Below, in pieces: positions 27,308 to 37,000 of a stretch of DNA of 64,000 nt. Made by a program: the position numbers and the translations under genes. The stretch spans positions 372,001 through 436,000 of the forward strand of contig NZ_LXEI01000001.1 of assembly GCF_001642835.1 (NCBI RefSeq). Direction: 5' to 3'. The notes below the pieces were generated by a model that ran no database searches, was not told where the DNA came from, and worked only from the letters and a program-made list of their open reading frames with translations. This DNA comes from Pseudotamlana agarivorans. Its GTDB lineage: Bacteria > Bacteroidota > Bacteroidia > Flavobacteriales > Flavobacteriaceae. The first letter of the stretch is position 1; every line of letters begins with the position of its first letter.

Positions 27308-27315
27308 TATATTTG
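27308..27315 (+). promoter_or_regulatory. -7 box for the GNAT-aspartate kinase unit
   Basis: TATATTTG matches TAnnTTTG exactly, 20 bp upstream of the GNAT start. No good -33 box is seen. Confidence 0.45.
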
Positions 27316-27334
27316 ACCTTCAATTATATCCAGA

Positions 27335-27814
27335 ATGAACTTTACGATAAGAGATGCCGAAAAAACCGATATGCCTCGCGTGCTCGATTTAATTAATGAA
27401 CTAGCCATTTTTGAGGAAGAACCAGAAGCTGTAGAAGTTACCCTTAGCGACTTAGAAAACGATGGTTTTGGAGACCAACCTGCGTTTCATTGTTTTGTTG
27501 CTGAAGTGAACAACAAGGTTGAAGGTATCGCTTTAATTTATAACCGCTATTCCACTTGGAAAGGTAAAATTATTCATTTAGAAGACTTAATTGTTAGCAA
27601 AGCGATGCGTGGTCAAGGTTTAGGAACGGCTCTTTTAGATAAAGTTATAAAATACGGTCACCAATTAGGGGTAAAACGCATCAATTGGGAAGTATTGGAT
27701 TGGAATCAAGGCGCTATTACTTTATATGAAAAAAAAGGTGCTAAAGTATTAAGAGACTGGAATGTGGTTCACCTCGATGAATCTGGTATAAATAACTATA
27801 TAGCAAATTTGTAG
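27335..27814 (+). CDS. GNAT-family N-acetyltransferase
   Basis: This 159-aa single GNAT domain transfers an acetyl group from acetyl-CoA to an amine. The acetyl-CoA-binding motif is R-G-Q-G-L-G-T (near residues 91-97) after a LEDLIV strand. The pattern FTIRDAEKTDMPRVLDLINELAIFE and the C-terminal W-V-L-D-W-N-x-G-A-I-x-L-Y-E-K-K-G-A block are close to diamine (spermidine/spermine-like) acetyltransferases; the exact substrate cannot be fixed. It starts at an ATG 20 bp after a -7 box. The aspartate kinase gene begins one base after its stop codon, so the two share a transcript. Confidence 0.88.
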   Translation: MNFTIRDAEKTDMPRVLDLINELAIFEEEPEAVEVTLSDLENDGFGDQPAFHCFVAEVNNKVEGIALIYNRYSTWKGKIIHLEDLIVSKAMRGQGLGTALLDKVIKYGHQLGVKRINWEVLDWNQGAITLYEKKGAKVLRDWNVVHLDESGINNYIANL

Positions 27815-27815
27815 T

Positions 27816-29066
27816 ATGCGTATATTTAAATTTGGCGGCGCCTCGGTTAAAGATGCCCATGGTGTAAAAAATGTAGCTTCGGTTTTACAAAAAACAGGAT
27901 ACGAGCATACACTTATTGTTATTTCGGCTATGGGTAAAACCACCAATGCCTTAGAAATTGTTATCAAAAATTACTTTGAAAACAAAGAGGAATTACAAAG
28001 CTCAATTCAAGATATTAGAAAATATCACAATGCTATTTTACTGGATTTATTTGACAATGAAAACCACACCATTTTCCATAAAATAAACCAGTTTTTCGAA
28101 GAGCTAAACACCTTCTTTAAAATAAACAAATCGCCAGATTACAGTTATGTTTACGACCAAGTTATTGGGTATGGCGAATTGGTTTCTACGAGTATTGTAA
28201 GCGCCTATTTAAATAGCATAAACATTAAAAACACCTGGATTGATGTGCGTGAACACATTAAAACCGATAGTTATTTTAGACGCGCCAATGTAGATTGGGA
28301 CAGTACGCAGCGTCTTATTAACCAGAATTACAATCCGAATACATTAACCATCACCCAAGGTTTCCTTGCTAGTGATTCGCATAATTTCACTACCACATTA
28401 GGACGTGAAGGCAGTGATTATACAGCTGCTATTTACGCCTATTGTTTAAATGCCGAAAGCGTTACCATTTGGAAAGATGTACCCGGCGTATTAAATGCCG
28501 ATCCACGCTACTTTGAAAACGCCAAATTACTAAACAAAATATCATATCGTGAAGCTATAGAGCTGGCTTTTTATGGCGCTTCGGTGATTCACCCTAAAAC
28601 CCTTCAGCCTTTACAGCGCAAAGAAATCCCTTTATTTGTAAAGTCCTTTTTAGATCCAGAAGCTCCTGGTACACAAATAGGAAAAAACGAAGATTTAGAA
28701 CCTAAAATCCCGTGCTTTATCGTTAAAAAAGATCAAGCCCTTATCGCTTTATCGTCTTTAGATTTTTCATATATCGTAGAAGAGAATATCAGTGAGATTT
28801 TTAGTTTACTAGCCACTTATAAAATGAAAGTTAATGTGATTCAGAATTCTGCCATTAGCTTTTCCGTGTGCATTGACAACATTTATGACAATCTTGAAAA
28901 ACTTTTACATCACTTAAAAGCAAAATTTAAAGTAACTTGCCATGAAAATGTTTCCCTATACACGATAAGACACTATAACGAGGCTTCCATTCATCAAATA
29001 GAAGCCAGTAAAACCGTGTTATTAAAACAATTAACCCAAGAAACAACCCAAGTAGTAACTAAATAA
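27816..29066 (+). CDS. Aspartate kinase, monofunctional
   Basis: Phosphorylates aspartate as the first step towards lysine, threonine and methionine. KFGGASVKD at residues 4-12 is the kinase signature; LGREGSDYTAAI (near 191-202) binds nucleotide, and GVLNADPR follows. The C-terminal 100 residues are ACT-like regulatory domains with a divergent sequence, so the feedback inhibitor cannot be predicted. It has 416 aa and no homoserine dehydrogenase fusion. It is translated right behind the GNAT gene and followed after 22 bp by the olsF-like gene. The link to its neighbours is probably only operonic. Confidence 0.93.
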   Translation: MRIFKFGGASVKDAHGVKNVASVLQKTGYEHTLIVISAMGKTTNALEIVIKNYFENKEELQSSIQDIRKYHNAILLDLFDNENHTIFHKINQFFEELNTFFKINKSPDYSYVYDQVIGYGELVSTSIVSAYLNSINIKNTWIDVREHIKTDSYFRRANVDWDSTQRLINQNYNPNTLTITQGFLASDSHNFTTTLGREGSDYTAAIYAYCLNAESVTIWKDVPGVLNADPRYFENAKLLNKISYREAIELAFYGASVIHPKTLQPLQRKEIPLFVKSFLDPEAPGTQIGKNEDLEPKIPCFIVKKDQALIALSSLDFSYIVEENISEIFSLLATYKMKVNVIQNSAISFSVCIDNIYDNLEKLLHHLKAKFKVTCHENVSLYTIRHYNEASIHQIEASKTVLLKQLTQETTQVVTK

Positions 29067-29088
29067 ACAATTTAGTACTTTTACAGCT

Positions 29089-30933
29089 ATGAGTAAACCG
29101 CAAGATTTAGGACTCGTTTCCGCTAAAGAAGTTGCAAAAGCCATCCAGTTAGATAAATATGGTTTTCTGGGTACTTTTACGGGGTGGATTTTAATGAAAG
29201 TCTTAAAAATATCTACGCTCAATAAAATTTATAAGCGTAATAAGCACCTGAGTGACTTACCTTTTCTAGATGGTATTTTAGACGACTTTCAAATTAAATT
29301 CGAGATTCCTGAAGAAGATTTAAAGCGTTTACCTAAAGATGGCGCATACATTACCATTTCTAACCATCCGCTTGGTGGTATTGACGGAATTTTATTGCTT
29401 AAACTGATGTTAGAACAGCGCAGTGACTTTAAAATTATAGCCAATTTTTTACTGCATCGCATCGAGCCAATGAAGCCTTTTATCATGCCTGTGAATCCTT
29501 TCGAAGACAGAAAAGATGTCAAGTCGAGCGTTACTGGTTTTAAAAATGCCATTTTACATATTAGATCGGGTCACCCTTTAGGTATTTTCCCTGCTGGGGA
29601 AGTTTCCACATACCGCGATGGTAAATTGGTTGTAGACCGACCTTGGGAAGAGACCGCCATGAAGCTTATTCAAAAAGCTAGTGTACCCGTAGTACCTATC
29701 TATTTTCATGCTAAAAATAGTCGTCTTTTTTATAAACTATCTAAAATTAGCGACACTTTTAGAACGGCCAAATTACCTTCGGAATTACTTACTCAGAAAA
29801 AACGCGTTATAAAGGTTAGAATAGGAAAACCTATTTCTGTCGACGACCAAAAGGAATATCCGTCCATACAAGATTTTAGCGATTTTTTAAGAAGAAAAAC
29901 CTATATGCTTTCTAATTCCTTTGAAGAAGTTTCAAAGTTAACTAGCAACATCACTTCGAATTTCAAAACAGCCAAACCACCAAAAAAAATCGTAACACCG
30001 GTGGATCAACTCTTAATGTTAGAAGAGCTTAAAATAGTGAGGGAAGACGGCTCACGCCTTCTTGAAAGCAAGAACTATGAAGTGTTTCTAGCCGAACCGA
30101 AAAAAATACCTAACATCCTTAGGGAAATTGGGCGTCTTAGAGAAATTACTTTTAGAGAAATTGGCGAGGGTACCAATGAAGCTATTGATTTGGATCCCTT
30201 CGATAATTATTACCACCATATGTTCCTTTGGGACAACGACAAAGATGTTTTAGCTGGGGCTTACCGAATGGGGCTTGGTTCTCAAATTTTTAAAGCCTAT
30301 GGTATCGATGGTTTTTATTTGCAAGACCTTTTTAGATTTGAACCCGAACTGTATAAAATGATGAGTGAATCTATTGAAATGGGTCGCGCTTTCATCATTA
30401 AAGAATACCAACAAAAACCCATGCCTTTATTCTTACTATGGAAAGGCATCGTACATACCACATTACGTTTTCCAGAACACAATTACCTTATTGGTGGCGT
30501 GAGTATTAGTAATCAGTTTTCAAATTTTTCAAAATCATTGATGATTGAATTTATGAAATCGCATTACTACGACCCTTATATCGCCCAATATGTTCGTCCG
30601 AAAAAAGAATTCAAGGTAAAACTTAAGGACGCCGACAAAGATTTTGTTTTCGATGAAACAGAAGCCGATTTAAATAAATTTGACCGTTTTATTGATGAAA
30701 TTGAACCAGGCGCCTTACGCCTTCCTGTATTACTTAAAAAATACATCAAACAAAATGCACGTTTAGTGGCCTTTAATGTCGATCCTTTATTTAATAATTC
30801 AGTGGATGGCTTGATGTATATCAAAATCGCCGATTTACCTGAAAGCACGGTACGTCCTGTTATGGAAGAATTTCAAGCTGAGTTAGAAAACAAGCTTCAA
30901 AACGGACAAAAAGACGAGGAGGAAGAGAATTGA
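29089..30933 (+). CDS. olsF: Bifunctional ornithine-lipid synthase, OlsF-like
   Basis: This 614-aa fusion combines two acyltransferase modules. Residues about 75-280 are a PlsC-type domain with NHPLGGIDG (92-100), FPAGE (about 169-173) and a P-V-V-P-I-Y motif. Residues about 330-540 are an OlsB/hemolysin-type GNAT-like domain (EIGRLREITFREIGEGTN, E-M-G-R-A-F). This order fits OlsF of Serratia and Flavobacterium, in which the C-terminal half N-acylates ornithine and the N-terminal half adds the second acyl chain. The His and Asp of the PlsC motif are six positions apart (HX5D) and not the usual HX4D. Ornithine lipids are phosphate-free membrane lipids useful in phosphate-poor sea water. It ends in five TTGA heptads. 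Confidence 0.85.
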   Translation: MSKPQDLGLVSAKEVAKAIQLDKYGFLGTFTGWILMKVLKISTLNKIYKRNKHLSDLPFLDGILDDFQIKFEIPEEDLKRLPKDGAYITISNHPLGGIDGILLLKLMLEQRSDFKIIANFLLHRIEPMKPFIMPVNPFEDRKDVKSSVTGFKNAILHIRSGHPLGIFPAGEVSTYRDGKLVVDRPWEETAMKLIQKASVPVVPIYFHAKNSRLFYKLSKISDTFRTAKLPSELLTQKKRVIKVRIGKPISVDDQKEYPSIQDFSDFLRRKTYMLSNSFEEVSKLTSNITSNFKTAKPPKKIVTPVDQLLMLEELKIVREDGSRLLESKNYEVFLAEPKKIPNILREIGRLREITFREIGEGTNEAIDLDPFDNYYHHMFLWDNDKDVLAGAYRMGLGSQIFKAYGIDGFYLQDLFRFEPELYKMMSESIEMGRAFIIKEYQQKPMPLFLLWKGIVHTTLRFPEHNYLIGGVSISNQFSNFSKSLMIEFMKSHYYDPYIAQYVRPKKEFKVKLKDADKDFVFDETEADLNKFDRFIDEIEPGALRLPVLLKKYIKQNARLVAFNVDPLFNNSVDGLMYIKIADLPESTVRPVMEEFQAELENKLQNGQKDEEEEN

Positions 30934-30964
30934 TTCTTGAATATTGACTATTGACTCTTGACCA
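30930..30964 (+). repeat. Five tandem 7-bp repeats (TTGANTN)
   Basis: TTGATTC, TTGAATA, TTGACTA, TTGACTC and TTGACCA follow without gaps; the first overlaps the olsF stop codon. Every copy starts TTGA. It lies just 3' of olsF and is of the heptamer class known from other bacterial genomes. Confidence 0.6.
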
Positions 30965-31049
30965 AAAAACTATATATGTTTAAACCCAAGCTCCCCGTTT
31001 AAACCTATTTAATATCTACTATTTTATACAACCAATTAACCAACTAAAT

Positions 31050-31577
31050 ATGAATTTAAAATTTTTAGCTCTTTTCACACTTTTTATTACAGCAGTTGGC
31101 TGTTCATCCGACGATGGAAATAATCATTCAAATGGCGAAACCGACATGACACTTGTTACAGGTCTTAATTTGAGAAGTTCAGAAATTTCACCGCCATATC
31201 AAGTAGGTAATCCGAATGCTTTAATAGCTGATCAACTTATCGTATACCCTAATCCAACTTTAGGTATATTGAACATAAAAGCCAATTCTGGCATATCAGA
31301 CGTATGGATTATTCCTTCACAAGCCAATAAAATATACCAACAAACGGACTTTTCTACGATATTGAATTCAAACCTATATGATGAATCAAAAATTGCATCA
31401 CATGCTGAATTAGAAATTACTGACATGACTGCCTCCAGGGTAATTTTCGATTTAAAGGAGATAAAGTTTGGCTATTATAAAGTTTTTGTAAAAATCGACG
31501 GAAAAATATACTGGGAAAACATTTATTTTCAAGACAATAATACAGACATAGAGGATTTAATAAATTACTGGGAATAA
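31050..31577 (+). CDS. Putative lipoprotein with a T9SS-like strand pattern (175 aa)
   Basis: Its residues 1-17 form a signal peptide with lipobox ending at Cys18 (FITAVGCSSDDG), then an acidic low-complexity stretch. From about residue 60 it contains IVYPNPTLGILNIKANSG, the opening of a T9SS type A C-terminal domain, and IKFGYYKVFVKIDG, which could be its later strand, but the final basic KKLVIK-type end is replaced by DIEDLINYWE. It may be a degenerate or modified sorting domain on a lipoprotein. It is transcribed after olsF without a clear terminator between them. Function is unknown. Confidence 0.65.
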   Translation: MNLKFLALFTLFITAVGCSSDDGNNHSNGETDMTLVTGLNLRSSEISPPYQVGNPNALIADQLIVYPNPTLGILNIKANSGISDVWIIPSQANKIYQQTDFSTILNSNLYDESKIASHAELEITDMTASRVIFDLKEIKFGYYKVFVKIDGKIYWENIYFQDNNTDIEDLINYWE

Positions 31578-31784
31578 TAAATGGGGACCAAACCCTAAGG
31601 AAAGCCACGATAGTATTAAAGATATTGGGGTTTAATTATCAGTTAAAAGAAAACTAATAAAAGGATTTTCTACTATTGCCTACCGATTTTGTTTTTTATT
31701 ATTGATTGACAACAATATAGCATATTGCCTAAAACGTAAAGCATTTAGCTCATAGCCTATAGCAAACAGCTTATTACCTCCAAC

Positions 31785-32189
31785 CTAAAACCAAGGTTTC
31801 TTCCCTACTTGATAGGTGTTATAAAAATCGGCATCAGATTTTGTTAAGTAAATGATGCCTTCCACAACACCAATAGCCGTAGGCACCCAAACAAATAGAG
31901 CTCCTATTCCGAAACAAGATAATAACACGCCTAAAATTGTTACTCCTAAAAGCGTGGCGCCCTCTTTGGTATATCCCAAAATAAATTTATGAAGTCCGAA
32001 GGACCCAAATAACAAGGCTAAGATTCCAGCTAACACTTTCTGATTATCGTTTGACCCAAAGGTTTGTTTAGCATTTTCAGCAAATTCGGTAGCGGTTTCT
32101 TTGGCTTCTTCAGCAAAACCCTTTGCCTTTTCCTTTGCCGATTCAAAAGAATCATTAAAATGCTGATTTTTATTATTTTCTTCAGTCAT
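31785..32189 (-). CDS. TM2 domain-containing membrane protein
   Basis: The first 50 residues are charged and alanine/glutamate-rich (AKEKAKGFAEEAKETATEFAENAKQTF), looking like a coiled amphipathic helix of the LEA/YtxH type. Residues about 54-115 carry the TM2 domain: two hydrophobic helices around a short turn (LLFGSFGLHKFILGY and VPTAIGVVEGIIYL). Proteins of this group sit in the inner membrane; their role is unknown. It starts at an ATG, has 134 aa, and appears monocistronic. Confidence 0.85.
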   Translation of the reverse strand: MTEENNKNQHFNDSFESAKEKAKGFAEEAKETATEFAENAKQTFGSNDNQKVLAGILALLFGSFGLHKFILGYTKEGATLLGVTILGVLLSCFGIGALFVWVPTAIGVVEGIIYLTKSDADFYNTYQVGKKPWF

Positions 32190-32334
32190 AGTATAATTGA
32201 ATTTCTAAAACAGCTCCAAATTACACAAAAAGAGCATTTAAAAAAGTCAAAATATTAAAATTATAGTTGCATAACCCCATCTACAGCAATGCATTCTTTA
32301 GCCAACTATTATACTTTTCCGCGAAAGCGAAACA

Positions 32335-32793
32335 TCAATTTCTTTTTATAGCGTTCTCATAAAGTGCTATCCACTCCGACACACTCAACTTCGTAGTGAG
32401 TTCCCCTATAAGTTCATATGGGATAGCCTCTACTTTTTTAAACCGAATGCAGCTTTTCCCCATATCCAACTTGTATTTACTATGTTTTGGATATTCGGCA
32501 ACAAACCAATCGTACAATTCTGGAATGGCATAAATGCCACTATGGTAAAGATTTATCGAATTCTTTTGAGAAGCAAAACTCATAAACGGTAAAGGTTCTT
32601 CAGGCTTGCAGTGGTAGCCATCTGGATATAAGCTGTGTGGCACGTAATACCCAATCATACCATATTGAATACCTTCTTCAAAACCTTGAGGTAAATGTTC
32701 TAAAATAGTTGCTCTTAACTTTTTAATGGGTACTACCCGATCTTCTGGCAACTGACTGATATAATCTTCTGGAGAGGTTGCTTTGTACTGCAC
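32335..32793 (-). CDS. DUF1801 family protein
   Basis: The 152 aa match the DUF1801 (YdhG-like) family: a compact alpha/beta fold opening with SPEDYISQLPEDR and containing EGIQYGMIGYYVPHSLYPDGYHC and FMSFASQKNSINLYHSG. There is no known reaction. The start is a GTG at 32793 because no usable ATG exists upstream and the next Met is well inside the fold. It lies 21 bp after the stop of the dehydrogenase gene, so both are probably co-transcribed, and it ends near 32335 in a short AT-rich gap. Confidence 0.82.
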   Translation of the reverse strand: MQYKATSPEDYISQLPEDRVVPIKKLRATILEHLPQGFEEGIQYGMIGYYVPHSLYPDGYHCKPEEPLPFMSFASQKNSINLYHSGIYAIPELYDWFVAEYPKHSKYKLDMGKSCIRFKKVEAIPYELIGELTTKLSVSEWIALYENAIKRN

Positions 32794-32814
32794 GTTATTT
32801 TGTTTTTCCTAAAG

Positions 32815-33750
32815 TTAACAAAATTTCGCTTTAATCTTATCTACTATAGTTTGAGCTAGTTTCTCCTTGCTTTCCACAGTCCAACCTGCTACATGAGGTG
32901 TAAGCAACACATTTTCAGCTTCAATTAAATATTTAAAAGCTTCAGGGAGTTCGGTAGAAAATAAGGTTTCAAAAGAGGCTTTTTCGTATTCTAAAACATC
33001 CAATCCGGCACCTAATATTTTCTCTGATTGCAAAGCTGCAACCAAATCTTGAGTCACCACACTTTTTCCGCGTGCGGTGTTAATTAACCAAAAGGGCTTT
33101 TTCACTTGATTAATAAAGCTACTATCAATCATGTTTAACGTTAGTGGCGTTTGTGGGGTGTGCAAACTCACTACATCGACTTTATCTTGAAATTCAGCGA
33201 GTGAAACCTGCTTTGCATTATCATCACCAACTCCGTTCTTTATATCGTAACAAAGCACCTCAACATCAAAACCACGTAATTTCTTGGCAAAGGCTTTGCC
33301 CATGTTTCCGTAACCAATAAGTCCCACGGTTCTTCCGTCCAATTCAATCCCGCGATTGGCCTCGCGCAACCACTTACCAGCTCTCACTTCGGCGTCAGCC
33401 TTATTCAATTTATTAAATAATGACAGTAGCATCCCAAGTGCATGCTCGCCAACTGCATTTCTGTTGCCTTCGGGTGCCGATACTAAAAACACGCCTTTGG
33501 ATTCGGCATAATCGCAATCAATATTTTCCAAACCAGCACCAACACGCCCTATAAACTTTAAATGGCTTGCGGCATCTAAAAACGTTTTATCAATCGTGAA
33601 ACGGCTTCTTAATACAATACCATCGTACTCATGTATTTTAGCTTCAATTTCGGATTTTGAAGCCGTATAATCTTCATGATTTTCAAAACCTAAAGCGTTT
33701 AATTGATCAATTAATAACTCGTGATTGGTATCTAAATGGAGGACTTTCAT
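32815..33750 (-). CDS. D-2-hydroxyacid dehydrogenase, phosphoglycerate dehydrogenase-like
   Basis: This is an NAD-dependent dehydrogenase of the SerA/D-2-hydroxyacid family. GLIGYGNMGKAFAKKL is the Rossmann motif (near 144-159 from my start). The catalytic Arg is in NTARGKSVV, and the His in LTPHVAGWT with its Glu partner in between. It lacks the C-terminal ACT domain of long SerA proteins and ends shortly after the catalytic His, as in short forms. I use the ATG at 33750 (311 aa); a TTG at 33771 would add seven residues. The exact substrate, 3-phosphoglycerate or another 2-hydroxyacid, cannot be told from the sequence. It leads a two-gene unit with DUF1801. Confidence 0.85.
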   Translation of the reverse strand: MKVLHLDTNHELLIDQLNALGFENHEDYTASKSEIEAKIHEYDGIVLRSRFTIDKTFLDAASHLKFIGRVGAGLENIDCDYAESKGVFLVSAPEGNRNAVGEHALGMLLSLFNKLNKADAEVRAGKWLREANRGIELDGRTVGLIGYGNMGKAFAKKLRGFDVEVLCYDIKNGVGDDNAKQVSLAEFQDKVDVVSLHTPQTPLTLNMIDSSFINQVKKPFWLINTARGKSVVTQDLVAALQSEKILGAGLDVLEYEKASFETLFSTELPEAFKYLIEAENVLLTPHVAGWTVESKEKLAQTIVDKIKAKFC

Positions 33751-33930
33751 AAATCTGGATTTCGATTTCAAATTTACGAAGTTTTAGCATACCGAAGCTT
33801 CTCCGAATCTTGAAAAAGGAAACACGAGTAACAAGCACGTAAACCATTCAAGATTTAAATAGCACAGAGTCCGATTATAGATTCTCTTCGAACTCCATAT
33901 TAAGCCAACACATCCGCAAACCCTTAATTA

Positions 33931-33967
33931 TGCAACATTTACAACCCAAATGCAACATAATTTACAA
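33931..33967 (+). promoter_or_regulatory. Pair of TGCAACA sites upstream of the HTCS gene
   Basis: TGCAACATTTACAA begins at 33931 and TGCAACATAATTTACAA at 33951, a 20-bp start-to-start distance, about two helical turns. Both sites join TGCAACA with a TTTACA half. They lie about 85-120 bp before the start codon and share the word seen upstream of susC and of the GH3 operon. Confidence 0.55.
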
Positions 33968-34050
33968 TGGATGCTTGTTTAATTTCAGTAGCTAATTTTG
34001 TTAAATTTTATCTTTATCTTTAAATACAAATCCAACGAACCACTTTACTA

Positions 34051-37000
34051 ATGAAAAAAACCATATGTTTATCCCTACTTTTATTGTGGGTTTTTTACTC
34101 CTACGCTCAGAAGAAGAACCAGCAGCAGCAATATGATTTTGTAAGTATCAAAGAAGGAATTCCCAAAGTTGGAATTCCCGATATCGTTCAAGACCACAAA
34201 GGCTTCATTTGGATTGCCACTAATGCCACAGGATTGTTCAAATTTGATGGCATTAATTACACTTCCTACAAACATGTTTTAAACGACTCCACATCTTTAA
34301 GCAGTAGCCGCGTAGATTGCACCTTTATTGATAGCAAACAAAGACTTTGGGTTGGCACCGAAAACGGTTTAGACTTATACCATAGTGCCACAGATCAATT
34401 TCAACGCTTTATACTAGATCCTAACAATCCTAATAGTGATAAAATTACAACCATAACCGAAGACGCCTCCAATCATCTATACGTGGGCACCTATGGTAAT
34501 GGTATTTACAAACTGAACATCGACACCTTTAAAGTTGAAAAAGTGGCAAATTCGACTTTTCAAGATGAATCGCATCGCATCAACACCAACTGTATTGAAC
34601 ATGTGGGCAACAACAAATTATACGTAGCCACAAATTATGGTTTAAAGGAAATTGATGTTTCCGAAAACAAACTGGTGCATACCAATTTTTATACTAAGGA
34701 CAAAAGCAGTTTTGAAACTGATATCTCGACCCTTATGGTCGACCGAAATAACCATTTATGGATTGGTACCCAAGCCAACCAAGGGGTTTATAAGTGTACT
34801 TTGAATAAAAATCAGAACTATAGCATTATTGCTGTTAAACAAATTTCATTAACTACTAAAAAAATCATCACCCTAGCTCAATTACCCGATGACACCATGA
34901 TGGTTGGCACCGAAAACGATGGGCTTTTTCATTTAGATCACAACGATGCTATTGTTAAAAATTACATCTATAGCAAGGAAGACGAAAACAGCTTATTACA
35001 CAATTCCATTTGGAAATTATACGTAGATAATGATGGTCGCATTTGGATGGGCTATTTTAATAGCGGTGTTGCCATTAGTGATGCTTTATATGACAAATTT
35101 GAGGACATTAAAAGTTCTCCAAACAAAGACAATTCACTAAAAATCACCTCCATAATGGCCCTTATAAAAGATGAAGACGAAAATCTTTGGATGGCTACCG
35201 ACGGTGGAGGTATCGATGTTTTAAACACAAAATCCTATAAAATTACACATATAAACAGCGAAGATCAGAGTGTGTATTCTGGATTAGCCTCTAACCATAT
35301 CATGTCTTTATTTAAAGATTCCAACGGAAACATTTGGGCCGGAAGTTGGGATCATGGTTTATTCTTTTTAAAGAAAGGTAGTAGAAAATTTATTTGCTAT
35401 TCAACAGAAAATGCCAAAGGATTACAATCCAATACCATTAGAAGTATTACTGAAGACGCTGAAGGTATCATTTGGATAGGCACTTCCTTCCAGGGACTCC
35501 ATGCTTTTAATCCGAAAACACAAAACTTTAAGCATTTCAATTCTGAAGCTTTTGTGAAGCATCGACTAAACACCACCGACGTTTCCAAAGTACTTGTAGA
35601 CACCAACGATGATTTATGGCTTGGCTCTGTAGACGGACTTTTTAAAATTGAGAAAGACGGCATGCGCATCAAGAAAATTCTTCCTTTTTCAGATAAAATA
35701 AACAAAACGTTTAATAGCACATCGAACACCAATTACATCCTAAGTATTTACGAAGATTCTAAAGCTAATATTTGGGTGGGAACGCGAGGAACAGGTCTTT
35801 ATCAATACAATACATCCAATAAACAATTAGAATGGTTTAACAGATCAAATGGTTTAGATGAAGACAACGTTGCTGCCATTATTGAAGATGCCGACAACAA
35901 CATTTGGGTTAGCGGTAATTCCGGATTAACAAAAATAGAATTGGATCCTTTAGGGTATACCAATTACACCATTAACGATGGCTTGCTTTCTAACGATTTT
36001 AATTCTGGAGCTGTTTTAAAAGACTGCCAAGATATGCTCTACTTTGGAAATTTAAAAGGACTGGATTATTTTCACCCTAGCAACCTAAAAACCAATGCTA
36101 AGGTTCCTATTTTACATTTAACCGATTTAAAATTATTTAATGAAAAGGTGACGCCCAACCAAGATGACTCGCCTTTAAACAAATCCATTTCTGAAACCAG
36201 TAGCATTACACTTAACAGTGCGCAATCGGTTTTCACCATAGAATATACCGGCATAAACTTTACCAGACCCGAAAAAAACAGTTATGCCTATTATTTAGAG
36301 GGCTATGAAAATTCTTGGAATTATGTAGGACAAAAACGCAGTGCCACCTATACCAACCTCGATCAGGGCAACTATACTTTTAAATTAAAAGCATCAAACA
36401 ATGATGGGGTTTGGACCGAAACTCCTTTAGAATTAAGCATCGAAATTCTACCGCCATGGTGGAAATCTAACTGGGCCATTACCCTATACGTACTCTTATT
36501 TTTAATTAGCTTCTACTACCTCAACTACCTTACTCAAAGCAGAATAAAGGAAAAAGAACTTATTAGAAATGAACGCATGCAGCGTTTACAACAAGAGGAA
36601 CTGAATCAGAAAAAAATTCAGTTTTTCACCAATATTTCACATGAGTTTCGCACACCACTAACTTTAATCATGAATCCTCTAAAAGATCTCATTCATGATA
36701 CGCAGTTAATCTTACCACATCATGTAAAAAACAAACACGCCATTATTAATAAAAATGCAGATCGCTTATACCGTCTCATTAATGAGCTCATGGATTTTAG
36801 AAAACTGGAAATGCATAAGCTTCATGTTAAAGCCAGAGAAATAAATCTTCTTGATTTCACAAAAAACATCGTGAGCTATTTTAAAGAAGAAGCTATTAAT
36901 AAAAACATCTTATTAAGCGTCGATTCCGACAACCCCCATGTAACTGTTTGGGCCGATATTAAAATGTTGGAAAAAATCATTTTCAACCTGCTATCTAACG

